DNA from: a virus
Length of the DNA: 57,491 nt
Virus record (IMG/VR): IMGVR_UViG_3300042451_001035
Coordinates: 1 to 57,491 of that record
Reading direction: 5' to 3' (one strand)
In this document: in pieces, positions 16,354 through 27,033 of the stretch
Position numbering within the stretch: position 1 is the first letter of the stretch
Layout of the letters: every line of letters starts with the position of its first letter
Program-made: the position numbers and the translations under genes
Notes under the pieces: model-generated
The model's input: the letters and a program-made list of their open reading frames with translations, nothing else
The model's database searches: none
Told to the model about the DNA's origin: nothing

Positions 16354-19300
16354 TTATTCTTTTTTAGACTCTTCCATAGCTTTCTTCATTTCCAACTCTC
16401 CAAAGTCCGTATTTTTAATATCTTCTATAATTGCATCTATGTCTTTTTCATCTTCAGGAGTCAATGTTCCAGCAGGTAATTTTCTTATTTGCTTCATAAT
16501 TTCATTAATCTGCTTTTGCTGTTCCTTTGTAGGATTCACAATACCAAATCCGACATTTCCTCTAATTCTATTAATAAAATCAGATTTATCTCTAAATTCT
16601 GCTTTTTCATCAAATAAAGTTGCTGCTTCAGCTGCAATAGGAATTCTGGTGAATCTATCTACAATTGTATTAACTCTTCTTCCCGGAACAAATAATCCAG
16701 CCATAGTTTGGAATGGTAATCTTGCTTCTACTTCATCAATAGTAGTTTCAAATTTTTCACCACCAGTTCCACCCATTTGATTAATTTGATAATTATCAGC
16801 CATTAAAGATGTTGCTAAAAATTCAGGTAAATGGTTTAAGAATAAACTAGCAGCTTTGGGCAATCTTACACCAAAAAATTCCCACTCTCCAGCTTTTAAT
16901 TGTTCGCCATCTGATCCCATAATTTTACGCTTTCTTTGATCTTCAAAAGTGCCACCATATTTTACCATACCATTTTGTAAACCATACATAGTAGCAAGCA
17001 TAATTCCGCTACCAAATAAACCTCTTCCAATAACACCATTTATGTAAACTCTTTCTTTAAGAGGTATTCTATTCCAACCATCTTTTATAGCACCAACTAG
17101 ATTATCATAGGTTTTACCGTCAACTTCATTTAATTTCATTCCTTTTTTAGTTTCAGTAGCTAGTCTGACAAAACCTTCAACTCCTAAACTAGCATAATCT
17201 ACACCTCTTTTTGCTAAGTTAACAGCAATTGTTGATACAGGCATAAGACCTTTAGTGATATATCTCAATGCTGCACTTTTTTCACTACCCTTTCCTCTTG
17301 AAATTATTTTAGATAATGCAGTTTTATTTGTTAACCTTCCCGCCTCATAAGCATCAGCAGCTAATACCATTGCTGTACTTATATTTTCAGGACTTAATTC
17401 CATTCCTTTTCTTTGGAAATCCTTTAAAGTAGATGAAAATACTTTCATCATTTCAGGTCTTGCAGATAAAGATGATTTCATAGCACCATGCATCCTAATC
17501 CAACCATCTAACACATACCCTGTTTTACCTAAAATGGTTCTATATTCAGATATATCTTTTTTAGATGATTTACCAATGTTTACATCATAATCTGTAGCTC
17601 CATGTTTTAAATATTGCCAGAATGAATTTAAAACATTAGTTTCAATACTATTGTATAATGTTGAAACTGCGTATTCTAAATCTGCTTTTTTAAATTCTTT
17701 ATCAGCTGCTTTTATATCGTTTGCATTACCATTTTCATGTGCTAATTCCAAATTCTTTAAAGCAATATCTCTATTGTTTTGCAATTTGTTAATGTATTTT
17801 TGCGCATCTTCTTTGTTTTTAAATGCAGCAAATGTTTTAAATCCTTTTTTAACAGAATATAAACTTGTATATGGCGCACCTGTAATATAAGATGCCACCC
17901 TACCAGTTGTTAAATCAACCATAGAATCCATAAATGGCTTAAAACTACCAGCTTCTGCAACTTTAGCAGTTGTATGAATACCACTTACTAAGAATTTTGT
18001 ACTTAAATCAAGAGCTTTTTCAAAGCCTGTTCTGTTTTTTTCCTTTGCATCTGCAATCATTCTGTTTAATTGACCAGACTTATTCTCTCTTGCTTTATTT
18101 AATCTAACTAATTCATCATTTCTTCTATAATCGTATGTTGTACTAGGTAATTTAGTAAAATTGCCTGATGCTATATCAGTTTCAGCGCTTCTTATTTCAT
18201 TCTCCCATTGTTTTTTTAATCTTTTAGAAGCTAATTCATCAGCTGTTAATTGATTATTATTTTCTAAATCAGTCAATATTGTTTCTATAGATTGTCTTTC
18301 TTCTTTAGTTAAATTTTCATCCTTAGATAATTTATTTAATTTGTTATAAGCTTTATTTATTTGATCATCTAATTTTTCGCCACTTGGAGTTAAATCATTT
18401 AATATAGTTTTTAATGAATCATTTAAATTTTCATTTTCAATATTAGATTTAACAAAGTTATTTATATCATCAGCTAATGAACTAACTACGCCTTGCTTAG
18501 TCCCTTGTAAATCTAAATCTCTTTGAGCTTTTAATTCAGCTATTTTATTATTCTTTTCAGATTCAGGTAACCCGCTTTTTTCTATTTCTGCTAAAGCATT
18601 TTGATAGTTTCTTTCTACTAAAATTGGAGATTTTGCGCTTTTTTCTAATTTAAGACCTAATGAGGCATAAGTTTTATCTCTTTCTTCTCTCGCAGCAAGC
18701 AACGCTTCACTAGCTTTTTTAGGATCTTTAATAGCTTGCTCATAAACAGATTGCGTTTCTTTTACAAACTTAATCTCTCTATTAATTTCATCTATTTTAT
18801 CTTGCTCTGTCTTAGGAGATTTACTTACCTTTTGTTCTTTCTCGGCATTTCTTCTCTCATTTAATAAATTCTTTATTTTCTCATCTATTTCTTTTTCATA
18901 TTCAGATCTAACTTTTTGTTTGCCTTCTTTAGTTTCTTCTAAATGATAATCGTCTGCTGCTTCTAATGCTTTTAACTTTGCTTCTTTTACAGCTAATCTT
19001 TTTACATCAGCTTTCTTTTGATTTATTTCATTTTCAATTTTAGCTTTTGTTTCTTTTTTAAATTGACCTCTTTCAGCATATGCATCTGCAACTTGTTCTC
19101 TTGTTACGTTTGGTAATATTGTTTTTAAATCTTTAGTAGCAGCATCTAAAACTTGATCATTTGTTAAATTCTCACCTAAGTATGAATTAACAATATCTTT
19201 AACTAAACCCTTGTCAGAAATTTTCTTAGTAATATCACTTGCATTTTCTGCTTTTGATATTTTTAATATTTTATCCATTACTTCTTGCTTATTAGGCAAT

Positions 19301-22300
19301 TGTGCTTTGGACATAATAGTTTTAACATCGCTAATAAGTCTTGCTGAATCAACATCTTTAAATTTTTCAACAGCTTTCTTTATGGCTTCTGTAACATTTT
19401 CTCCTAGTTCTACAGCTGTAGCTACTGCATCCAAAACATTTGCTACAATTTCTTTATAACTTCCTAAATCAATAACACCTGCTTTTTCTGCACCACCTAA
19501 TGGCCCCGCACCTTTTAAAAACTTATCAAGTTCATCGGACCTTCTTAATTGAGAAGCAAGATCTTTAAGTTGCTTTGATTTCTTTTGTTTTTCTTCAGGT
19601 GTAGCAGATTTCATTCCTTCTTGGAAACCTTCTTTTTTACCTTCAGCACGAGCTTTTTCTAAAGCTGCATTTATTTCTTGATCATTTAATATAGATATAT
19701 TTTTATTTACTTCTTTTTCAATAGCTTCAAAATTAGCTTTTGCTTTTTCAATTTTCTCAACATAAGGTCTTACTGTTTTCTTTTGTTCTGCTGTTAAATT
19801 GCTTTTATTTAATTCAGCAATTGTTTCAGGTACCTCTGCAACTTTAAGAACTTTTTTAAGATAATCTCTAGTTAGTTTTACTTGACTTCTATCTGTTTCT
19901 TGGAATACTAAATTAAATAAACCTAAGTTTCTACCTGCTTTATTACCTAATGTTCTTAAAACAGATAAAACTTCATTTCTTTGTTCATTTAGGCTTTCTA
20001 CTTCAGCTAAATTACCAGTTTCTTGTGCCTTTATTATTTTAGAATCAATATTTAATAAATGAGATCCCGCTGTTATGATATTATATTCAGTTGGTTCTGG
20101 CGTGCCTTTTGACATCAAACCAACTTCAATAGCTCTTTGAGTAGGAACATCAACACCATTTTTTTCTGCTCTTTTTGTAACTTCAGTTAATACATCTGTA
20201 GCTACAACATCTCCTCCTCTAACATCAAATTCTTTGCTAAAGTTATAGTTATCTCCTAATGCTTTTTTAGAAATTTGAATTTCTTTAGGAGTTTTAGAAG
20301 GTTTGACTTCTTCAACTATTGGTTCTACTACTTTAGGAGCTGTTTCAAGTGGTTTCTTTTTTTCAGAATATTTAGTCCAATCGCTAAATTCTTCCGGCAT
20401 TAAAGCCACTTTTTGTTCTGCAAATTTAAATTCAGATTGGCCTTCTTTAATTAATTTATTACCTTCTGTTACTTTACCTTCTTTTATAAGTTGATTACCT
20501 TCTTGCATTTTAGCAATCGCAGCATCATTAACTCCAGAAAAATTAACCCAAGAATTTTGACCTCTGGTTTCAGTTGTAATAGCTCTTTGAGCCTCTGGGC
20601 TAAACATTTTGCTATGATCTACCCATGCTGCTTCTTCCCCTACTTTACCAAATTGATTTCTTCCTACAAAATGACCAAAATAATCATGTATTGCACGAAG
20701 CTTTTCGTTTGCTGTAAAACCATTTGCATCTTTTGTAGATTCTCCTAAGAAAGGATGAGGTTCACCACCTTGATATATTTTAAGTTTTTTGTTATTAACA
20801 ATATCTTCAAACATTTCATCTGAATTTTTATAAGGATCATCCTTAATAAATTCAACCTCAATGCCTAAATCTTTTGTTAAATATTCAAACTGTTTATCAA
20901 TTTCTTTTGCAGCTTTTTCATAAGCAGCTTTTACTTCTGGATTGCTACTGTCATCTACAGGCAAAGCATCATAAGCATCTTTAACACGCTTAGACAATTC
21001 TGGATCAACCTTTTTAACAGATGTTTTTTCTACATCAGGCAGTCCTAACTCTTCTTTATTTTTATTTATGTAATCTTGAGTAGCTTTTTCAGCTTCTATT
21101 TTCGCCTGTTCAGATTTCTGACCATAGTCGCTACCGAATCGTCTTGCTCGTTCTTTTGCAAGCTGGATGGCATCAAGGATGTTTTGCCTAGATTCTGCTG
21201 AGTATTGTTTACCGATTTTATCCCCATACTGTTCAAGTATTCTACTATACTCCCCCTGTGATAAGAATCTTGTGTTGATGCTGTTTTCTTCGTGTCCTGT
21301 AACTTGTTTTCCATAATCTTTTGTTAAATTTATAAGATCAAAACCATTTTTATCTGAAGCAATAAACATTACCGAATTACCATCAGGTGTCAAAGATAGA
21401 TCTTGAACACCATATTTCCCAGCATTTTTATAAAAATCTTGTGCGGCCTCTTTATTTGCAAATGTAAACACATGTTCAAAATCTTTGCCTTTTACATCAT
21501 ATTTATTCATCATTACGCTATACTGACCTTCTGGAGCTAATGTACCTATTAAAGCAGCAAATAACTCTACTTGTTGGTCTGTACCTTTAACCTTTGGAGT
21601 AGAACTTGCTTCTCCTAATTCGCTAGTTGCACCATATTTACCTACAACATTTGGATCACTAAATACCTCTAAACCAATATCTTGTGCAAATTTGCTTGCC
21701 ATTTTTTTGAAAGATTGATAAGTTTTATTTTCAAAAGCTTTATCTGCTTGAGAAATATCTGTTATTTTACCTTCTCTAAATGGAGCATATCCTAATTTAA
21801 ATTCACTTACAGTGGGAGATACAATTTCTTTAGTTGGTTTAACTGCAACTTCAGGAGCTATATTGGCTTCTGGCATAATTACAGCAGCACCTTTGCCTTG
21901 TTGCTCTGGTCCTACAACTATTGTTTCAGCCGCAATATTTTCCTCTGGCATTATAACGGCAGCACCCTTGCTTGGCTCTACTATTTGAGGAGCTATGTTT
22001 TCTTCTGGCATTATAACAACAGGCTTTGTTTCTTCTGCCTTTGCTTTTAATGCTTTTTCAATTTCTGTCTTGTTATTTTCGTAGAATTGCAAATCTTCAG
22101 GAGATTCCATTTTTTCACCTTTTGCAATCCTATTAGCAAATTCACCAATTGCTTCAGATGGCTTTACTTTAACTTCTTCACCTACTTTATAACCAGTAAT
22201 ATCATCTACTTCTTCTGTTATACCTGTTGGGTCTTTTGATTCTAATACTTTTTTTATTTGATTATCATAAAAATTAATTTCTTTATTTTTATCAGCAATT

Positions 22301-23901
22301 TCTAAATCAATTTGTTTAGCTATTGCAGATGTAACCCCTTTTTTCTTTTCCTCTAAAGCAATTATATCAGCTTTTAAATTATCTGTTTTTTCTGTTAATC
22401 CAGTAACTGCTGCCACTTTTTCTTCCGGCACAAAGTCTTGTACTTTTGCTTTAGTTTCGGCAAACTTTGGTAATTCTTCAAGTGTTCTTTTCCCATCAGG
22501 ATAATTTTCGGCTGCTACCTCTACTATTTCTTTAGGTAATTCAGATAATAAATTTTTAGCAGCAGAAGATATGTATTTTGGGCCTGCATGAGCAAGCTTA
22601 AATGCAGCATCCATGATAGCATAATCGCCTGCGCCTCTTAATCCGTTTTCAATAGCTTCCGCATCAGTTATATCATAACCTTGAGCTTGTTGCATTTTTG
22701 ATCTGCCAAATTCAGCGGTTCCACCTATAGCTGATACTTTAGCTACACCTTTCAATCTCCCTCCAACGGCCTTTAAAAAAGATTCTTTTGCTGCACCTGT
22801 AATCATTTTAGAACCACCCCCGCCAACACCCCTAGCCATTGCTGCTGCGACTACCGCATCAGGTATTGCTGTAAGAGGAGCATTTTTCATAGCATTTTCA
22901 GCAGAAGTAACTCTATCCATACCATCTGCTAACCCTTTTTCGTATAAAAATCTTCTTTGATTTGCAAGGGCATTGTAATACATCTCTCCTACCATTGCTT
23001 GTTCACCTACATAAGGTATAGATAATAAGGCCATCATTTTTGGTAATCCCCCACCTAGCTCACCAAGATACCCCGCAAACCTTGAAGGTGCGCCTTCAGG
23101 AATATTTGGTTCTTTTTTTATTTTTTCATCTAACAAATCCGCTAATTCATTGGCATCATTTGTCATATTAATATTAGTAGATTCAATTGGGTCAGTAATG
23201 CTTCTTTTTAATGCATTACCAGCAGATTCCCAAAACCCTTCACTTCTAACTAAATATTGTTTTCCATCTTTTATACCAACTACTCTAGTAAGATCGTTAT
23301 CTCTTTCTTTTGTTATGTATTCTTGTATTTGTTTTTGAGCAGCAGGTTTTGAAGGATCAAATATCAATCCTTTTTTCTTGTATATATCCGAAAGCGTGTT
23401 TATAGCAGCTTCGTTTGTTTTAAGCTGTCTTTCATAAGCAGCTACTTCTTGCTTTGGTAAATTCGTAGGTATATTTAACTTGCCAATAGATGCTTTACCA
23501 CTTGGCTTAGGCGGTTCAACGCCTTTTTGAAGTAAATTAAGCTGCTCTTGACTAAACCCTTGTAATGGTAATTTTGATTCTGATTGGGCAGATCCGGTTC
23601 CACCAGTCGCGCCAAGATTTTTTTTTTCAGGGTCAGTAGAAAAATTAATACTAAATGTTTTAAAATCAGGCACTTCACTTGCGCCATATGCATCAACTAA
23701 GTTTTCATGAATTAATTTAGCATATGCAGGATCTTTTATTTTTTTAGTAAAAGTAACCTCGTCAGGAACTTCGTTTACCCCAAATGCCTCAACCAAGTTT
23801 TCATGTATTTTTTTTACATAATTTTTTGGCTTTGGTTGTGGGTCACCATAAGTAACTGTTTCTACAGGTACAATCTCTTCATTAATTATCTCTTCTGCCA
23901 T
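16354..23901 (-). CDS. Giant internal virion / polyvalent protein (2515 aa)
   Basis: Starts with two copies of a short unit, IHENLVEAFGVNEVPD (32-47) and IHENLVDAYGASEVPD (64-79). Hydrophobic Gly/Ala segments around 285-450 and near 2290 could insert into membrane. Residues about 629-680 hold three MPEENIA-type repeats. Near 1071 lies HDYFGH, followed about 35 residues on by ETRGQNSWVNF; I recall this pair from giant phage and plasmid polyvalent proteins but cannot name an activity. Residues about 1400-1960 are long charged coiled coil. Size, membrane segments and position among tail genes suggest an ejected cargo protein like T7 gp16. No RNA polymerase motif seen. Confidence 0.7.
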   Translation of the reverse strand: MAEEIINEEIVPVETVTYGDPQPKPKNYVKKIHENLVEAFGVNEVPDEVTFTKKIKDPAYAKLIHENLVDAYGASEVPDFKTFSINFSTDPEKKNLGATGGTGSAQSESKLPLQGFSQEQLNLLQKGVEPPKPSGKASIGKLNIPTNLPKQEVAAYERQLKTNEAAINTLSDIYKKKGLIFDPSKPAAQKQIQEYITKERDNDLTRVVGIKDGKQYLVRSEGFWESAGNALKRSITDPIESTNINMTNDANELADLLDEKIKKEPNIPEGAPSRFAGYLGELGGGLPKMMALLSIPYVGEQAMVGEMYYNALANQRRFLYEKGLADGMDRVTSAENAMKNAPLTAIPDAVVAAAMARGVGGGGSKMITGAAKESFLKAVGGRLKGVAKVSAIGGTAEFGRSKMQQAQGYDITDAEAIENGLRGAGDYAIMDAAFKLAHAGPKYISSAAKNLLSELPKEIVEVAAENYPDGKRTLEELPKFAETKAKVQDFVPEEKVAAVTGLTEKTDNLKADIIALEEKKKGVTSAIAKQIDLEIADKNKEINFYDNQIKKVLESKDPTGITEEVDDITGYKVGEEVKVKPSEAIGEFANRIAKGEKMESPEDLQFYENNKTEIEKALKAKAEETKPVVIMPEENIAPQIVEPSKGAAVIMPEENIAAETIVVGPEQQGKGAAVIMPEANIAPEVAVKPTKEIVSPTVSEFKLGYAPFREGKITDISQADKAFENKTYQSFKKMASKFAQDIGLEVFSDPNVVGKYGATSELGEASSTPKVKGTDQQVELFAALIGTLAPEGQYSVMMNKYDVKGKDFEHVFTFANKEAAQDFYKNAGKYGVQDLSLTPDGNSVMFIASDKNGFDLINLTKDYGKQVTGHEENSINTRFLSQGEYSRILEQYGDKIGKQYSAESRQNILDAIQLAKERARRFGSDYGQKSEQAKIEAEKATQDYINKNKEELGLPDVEKTSVKKVDPELSKRVKDAYDALPVDDSSNPEVKAAYEKAAKEIDKQFEYLTKDLGIEVEFIKDDPYKNSDEMFEDIVNNKKLKIYQGGEPHPFLGESTKDANGFTANEKLRAIHDYFGHFVGRNQFGKVGEEAAWVDHSKMFSPEAQRAITTETRGQNSWVNFSGVNDAAIAKMQEGNQLIKEGKVTEGNKLIKEGQSEFKFAEQKVALMPEEFSDWTKYSEKKKPLETAPKVVEPIVEEVKPSKTPKEIQISKKALGDNYNFSKEFDVRGGDVVATDVLTEVTKRAEKNGVDVPTQRAIEVGLMSKGTPEPTEYNIITAGSHLLNIDSKIIKAQETGNLAEVESLNEQRNEVLSVLRTLGNKAGRNLGLFNLVFQETDRSQVKLTRDYLKKVLKVAEVPETIAELNKSNLTAEQKKTVRPYVEKIEKAKANFEAIEKEVNKNISILNDQEINAALEKARAEGKKEGFQEGMKSATPEEKQKKSKQLKDLASQLRRSDELDKFLKGAGPLGGAEKAGVIDLGSYKEIVANVLDAVATAVELGENVTEAIKKAVEKFKDVDSARLISDVKTIMSKAQLPNKQEVMDKILKISKAENASDITKKISDKGLVKDIVNSYLGENLTNDQVLDAATKDLKTILPNVTREQVADAYAERGQFKKETKAKIENEINQKKADVKRLAVKEAKLKALEAADDYHLEETKEGKQKVRSEYEKEIDEKIKNLLNERRNAEKEQKVSKSPKTEQDKIDEINREIKFVKETQSVYEQAIKDPKKASEALLAAREERDKTYASLGLKLEKSAKSPILVERNYQNALAEIEKSGLPESEKNNKIAELKAQRDLDLQGTKQGVVSSLADDINNFVKSNIENENLNDSLKTILNDLTPSGEKLDDQINKAYNKLNKLSKDENLTKEERQSIETILTDLENNNQLTADELASKRLKKQWENEIRSAETDIASGNFTKLPSTTYDYRRNDELVRLNKARENKSGQLNRMIADAKEKNRTGFEKALDLSTKFLVSGIHTTAKVAEAGSFKPFMDSMVDLTTGRVASYITGAPYTSLYSVKKGFKTFAAFKNKEDAQKYINKLQNNRDIALKNLELAHENGNANDIKAADKEFKKADLEYAVSTLYNSIETNVLNSFWQYLKHGATDYDVNIGKSSKKDISEYRTILGKTGYVLDGWIRMHGAMKSSLSARPEMMKVFSSTLKDFQRKGMELSPENISTAMVLAADAYEAGRLTNKTALSKIISRGKGSEKSAALRYITKGLMPVSTIAVNLAKRGVDYASLGVEGFVRLATETKKGMKLNEVDGKTYDNLVGAIKDGWNRIPLKERVYINGVIGRGLFGSGIMLATMYGLQNGMVKYGGTFEDQRKRKIMGSDGEQLKAGEWEFFGVRLPKAASLFLNHLPEFLATSLMADNYQINQMGGTGGEKFETTIDEVEARLPFQTMAGLFVPGRRVNTIVDRFTRIPIAAEAATLFDEKAEFRDKSDFINRIRGNVGFGIVNPTKEQQKQINEIMKQIRKLPAGTLTPEDEKDIDAIIEDIKNTDFGELEMKKAMEESKKE

Positions 23902-25325
23902 TAGTCTTTCATTTTATTTTTTGGTTTCTTTGACCCTCCTATAATTTCTGATGTTCTTGCACTTCCAGCTGTTTTATCAGCAATTGTATTTTGAATGTCA
24001 TATGTAACATCAACTGCATTTTTCCAATCATATTGACCAGTTAAAATATTGCCTTTATCATCAAGTTTTGGATAAGCATATAATATTTTTCCATTAGCAT
24101 CCTCACCAAATACTGGAGTCAAACTAGATTTCTCATATTTAAATCCTTTATCTTTTAATTTTTTCTGCACTCCTAATGCAGCTTCTTTATCAATATAAGG
24201 ATCAACAATTGTTCTAGGTAAATTCAATTTTGTAACTCCTTTGTTATCAGAAAAAACTTCATTTGTTCTATAGCCTCCCATTGCCTTATTAAATATCTGT
24301 TGACTTCCTTGTAATGCTAATGCTTTAATTAATGCATTATTATTAGTAGCAGCATTTGCAGCTGTAATTTTATTTCTTCTTAGCCACTCTTGGAATTTAC
24401 CTTCATTATTTAATTCTGCAGCAGATTCAGATACTATTCTTTCTTTTGGTATTTTTGCAATACCAATTGCTCTAGCAAAATCTTCTACGCTTTTAATAGT
24501 TGGTATAAATTCCTTTCCTGTAATAGGATCAACTGATTTATATACTTCCCCAAATCTAGCATTTAATTTCTTTACATTTTCAGGATCTTTATATAATTCA
24601 GTAAACCATTCTTTTGTACCTTCATTTGTTCTAAAATCAGTTAAAGAATTTTCACCAAGTTTTTGAACTTGATCATCAGTTAAAATAGATTTTTTTATTT
24701 TTTTACTAAAGCCTGTTTCTTGTTTTGTTATTGGATCAAATATTACTTCTTCTTTTTCCATAATCATTGGAGTTAAATTAGTAGTAATATTAGATTCGTA
24801 TTTTTTATCATTAAAAGGATCGTATATTCTTATTTGATCTAATGCTGGAGCTACATAACCAGCACCAAAGGGCTTCATCGCATTACCCCATATTTCTATA
24901 AAATTAGGAGATACATGCTTCCCTTCAGCTATCGCTTTATCATGAATAGTCTTAAAAGCTTTTCTTTCCCCTGCCGCTTGTTTGGCTCCCCCAATGAAAT
25001 TTGATAACTCTCTAAATCCAGCATCTACGGTTGCTTGAGTATCATACCCATATTTTGATGGATTTGTGAGTTTTTCTTTATTTTTAATTGCAAAACCTTT
25101 TACTTCATTTAATTTATTAGTAAATATTTTTTGTTCTTCAGGTGTTAATCCTGCTGAATTTAAAGTTTTTTCATAATCTTTATAATATTTATCAATAGCT
25201 TCAGCCTTAGCTTGTTGCTTTTGCTGCATTTGCAAAAATACTTGAAGTGGCTTAGATGTAAAATCTACTGCAACATTACCCCCTCTATATGGGTTAACAC
25301 CCGATAATAATCCTGTAGATGCCAT
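23901..25325 (-). CDS. Probable internal virion / ejection protein
   Basis: A 474-aa protein, mostly helical and lysine-rich, with a Gln/Ala helix early (FLQMQQKQQAKAEAIDKYYKDYEK, about 30-53) and a basic tail (GGSKKPKNKMKD). No enzyme motif is visible. It lies between the giant internal protein (sharing one base) and the Gln-rich gp14-like protein. In podophages this three-gene set usually encodes proteins carried in the capsid and injected with DNA. Role inferred from position and composition. Confidence 0.6.
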   Translation of the reverse strand: MASTGLLSGVNPYRGGNVAVDFTSKPLQVFLQMQQKQQAKAEAIDKYYKDYEKTLNSAGLTPEEQKIFTNKLNEVKGFAIKNKEKLTNPSKYGYDTQATVDAGFRELSNFIGGAKQAAGERKAFKTIHDKAIAEGKHVSPNFIEIWGNAMKPFGAGYVAPALDQIRIYDPFNDKKYESNITTNLTPMIMEKEEVIFDPITKQETGFSKKIKKSILTDDQVQKLGENSLTDFRTNEGTKEWFTELYKDPENVKKLNARFGEVYKSVDPITGKEFIPTIKSVEDFARAIGIAKIPKERIVSESAAELNNEGKFQEWLRRNKITAANAATNNNALIKALALQGSQQIFNKAMGGYRTNEVFSDNKGVTKLNLPRTIVDPYIDKEAALGVQKKLKDKGFKYEKSSLTPVFGEDANGKILYAYPKLDDKGNILTGQYDWKNAVDVTYDIQNTIADKTAGSARTSEIIGGSKKPKNKMKD

Positions 25326-25975
25326 TATTTAGATTTTTTTGTTGGTTTCGTATTTGCAAATGCGCCAGATGCTGCAAGACTACCAATAGCACTTACACCT
25401 TGACCTACCATTTGCATGCCAGTATTATATCTTTCCCCAGCTGCTTGAGCTTTCATTTGCTCTAATTGCAATTGACGATTATACGGTGTCATTTGGTTTA
25501 TATCAAATTGTCTTTGATAATCAACTGATTTAAGTTGAGTAGCTTGACCAAGTTGTCCTAATCTTTGTTGCCTTGAAGCTTCGGCTTGTGCGCCTAAATT
25601 TTGCATAGCTCCCATTTGGTTAGCCTGCAAACGACCTATACCACCAATGGCTGATCTTCTATCTTGTAATGCACTAATACCCTGTGCAGTTGCTCTTTGA
25701 ATATTTCTTTGACCTACTTGATATTGCTGAGATTGATATGGATTTTCTCTATATCTATTCATTGCTTCTTGATAATATGCATCAATAGACTTATCTGGCT
25801 TATATAAAGGACTGCTTTGCGCTTGTCTTTCAAGAGCTTCTTGCGCTCTCTTTTGTTGTTTTCTACCACCAATCATGGATGCTGCCCCCATGCCAGCTCC
25901 TGCTAATGCAGATGCCCCTGCTATGGCTGTTGCTGCCGATACTGTGCCTGTTACACCTAATGCTATAAAACTCAT
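25325..25975 (-). CDS. gp14-like internal virion / DNA ejection protein
   Basis: A 216-aa protein. Residues 1-38 form a Gly/Ala-rich hydrophobic segment (VSAATAIAGASALAGAGMGA). A long Gln/Arg-rich helical region follows (QRNIQRATAQGISALQDRR, LQLEQMKAQAAGERY), and a basic end KPTKKSK. This architecture is that of the T7 gp14 / P22 gp7 class of small ejection proteins, which line the channel through the host envelope. It overlaps the cupin-like gene by four bases. Confidence 0.7.
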   Translation of the reverse strand: MSFIALGVTGTVSAATAIAGASALAGAGMGAASMIGGRKQQKRAQEALERQAQSSPLYKPDKSIDAYYQEAMNRYRENPYQSQQYQVGQRNIQRATAQGISALQDRRSAIGGIGRLQANQMGAMQNLGAQAEASRQQRLGQLGQATQLKSVDYQRQFDINQMTPYNRQLQLEQMKAQAAGERYNTGMQMVGQGVSAIGSLAASGAFANTKPTKKSK

Positions 25976-26466
25976 AACTCAATTTTTTTAGTTTCTTCTA
26001 ATGCTTTTAAATATTCAGTTTTAATATCAGTACCAGTTAAATAATTAACATGTGGTTCTAATATTTTTTCTTCAATTTTTTTTACAATATTTTCTTTATC
26101 TTCATCGTTTAAATCATTATATTCAGATTTCATTCCTTCTATTTTGTGAAATGTAGTCCAAATACAATCTTCCAATATATATAAAACTCTTCTTGTTCCC
26201 GGCTTTGTAATGCCAGTGTAAGGAGCTGTTATTTCATGCCATTCATCAGAATCAATAGATACAGCTACTTTACCATAAGAAACAATATACGGATGCTCTG
26301 TTTTATGAATCTTACTTGTTATTAAAGACCCAGCAGGCATAAATATTTCCCTAATATACATACCATCGGTAAATTTATGAGTAGTAAGACAGTGAACTGG
26401 TTCAAAATTTTCTAACATAGCCACTTCTAACTCATCTAACCTATCATCATTTTCCCTAATAATCAT
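25972..26466 (-). CDS. Cupin-like phage protein
   Basis: A 164-aa protein whose residues about 30-115 have cupin-style beta-strands and metal-site spacing: FMPAGSLITSKIHKTEHPYI, then GKVAVSIDSDEWHEITAPY, then LEDCIWTTFHKI. Histidines at the first motif and near the second strand could bind metal. Similar cupin-like proteins occur in tail gene clusters of many phages without a proven role. The C-terminal third is a charged helix. Shares one base with the gene before it. Confidence 0.65.
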   Translation of the reverse strand: MIIRENDDRLDELEVAMLENFEPVHCLTTHKFTDGMYIREIFMPAGSLITSKIHKTEHPYIVSYGKVAVSIDSDEWHEITAPYTGITKPGTRRVLYILEDCIWTTFHKIEGMKSEYNDLNDEDKENIVKKIEEKILEPHVNYLTGTDIKTEYLKALEETKKIEL

Positions 26467-27014
26467 TATCTATTATTCAATGGTGAATTAATATACTTAG
26501 TCGTTGCGCTGTTCAAATATACGAAAGAATTTGCACTTGCTTTCTCAAATTTTATAACCATATAATTCCCCTTTAAACTATCCCCCTCTATTAGCCCTCC
26601 CGGACTGCTAGAATCCCTTAAAAACGATGCTTGATACTCAGATTCCAAAGATACAAAATCAGACTCTAAAAGCTGACTTGTTTGCTTTATACTTGCACTA
26701 CCCCCTGTATCCATTTGGGTGTATATAACTGGGCAAGCCCATGTCGTATTACCCGTTTCCATTACTGAAATCCATGTCTTTTTATCCAATGAATTTGAGT
26801 TAAATACGTTGGTTATTGAGGCATTATATTGAGTGCCATAGAAATTACAGAATGGGGCTGTTCCATGCTCCCAAATTTGACCATTTTTAAAGGTAAACGT
26901 GGTAATATTAACAACACCCATAAATTCAGGGAAATATGAATAAAAAGCCTCAAATGCATTAGCATTTTCATCAAATGATATTGTATAAGGGTCTTGGTGA
27001 AATTCTAGTGCCAT
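26466..27014 (-). CDS. Virion protein, possible detached muzzle/stabilization domain
   Basis: A 182-aa protein rich in aromatic and beta-strand patterns (FEAFYSYFPEFMGVVN, TFTFKNGQIWEHGT, FYGTQYNASITNVFN). As I recall, crAss-like and related podophage stabilization proteins end in a similar domain (aromatic strands with a KNG-W-H-G and FYG segment). Here it is a separate gene 19 bases after the 2053-aa muzzle-like protein. The homology is from memory and should be tested. Structural role is likely from position. Confidence 0.55.
   Translation of the reverse strand: MALEFHQDPYTISFDENANAFEAFYSYFPEFMGVVNITTFTFKNGQIWEHGTAPFCNFYGTQYNASITNVFNSNSLDKKTWISVMETGNTTWACPVIYTQMDTGGSASIKQTSQLLESDFVSLESEYQASFLRDSSSPGGLIEGDSLKGNYMVIKFEKASANSFVYLNSATTKYINSPLNNR
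26514..26521 (-). promoter_or_regulatory. Possible internal -7 element (TATATTTG)
   Basis: TATATTTG on the minus strand lies near the 3' end of the 26466-27014 gene and 48 bases before the cupin-like gene start. It could drive the ejection genes separately. It is inside coding sequence, and the same 8-mer also appears in other coding stretches, so chance is quite possible. Confidence 0.25.
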
Positions 27015-27033
27015 TTTTTATATATTTTATGTT

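Noticed and set aside
16354-23901. Giant virion RNA polymerase, as in crAss-like or N4-like phages
   Set aside because: No DxDxD-type or single-subunit polymerase motif was found in the 2515-aa protein.
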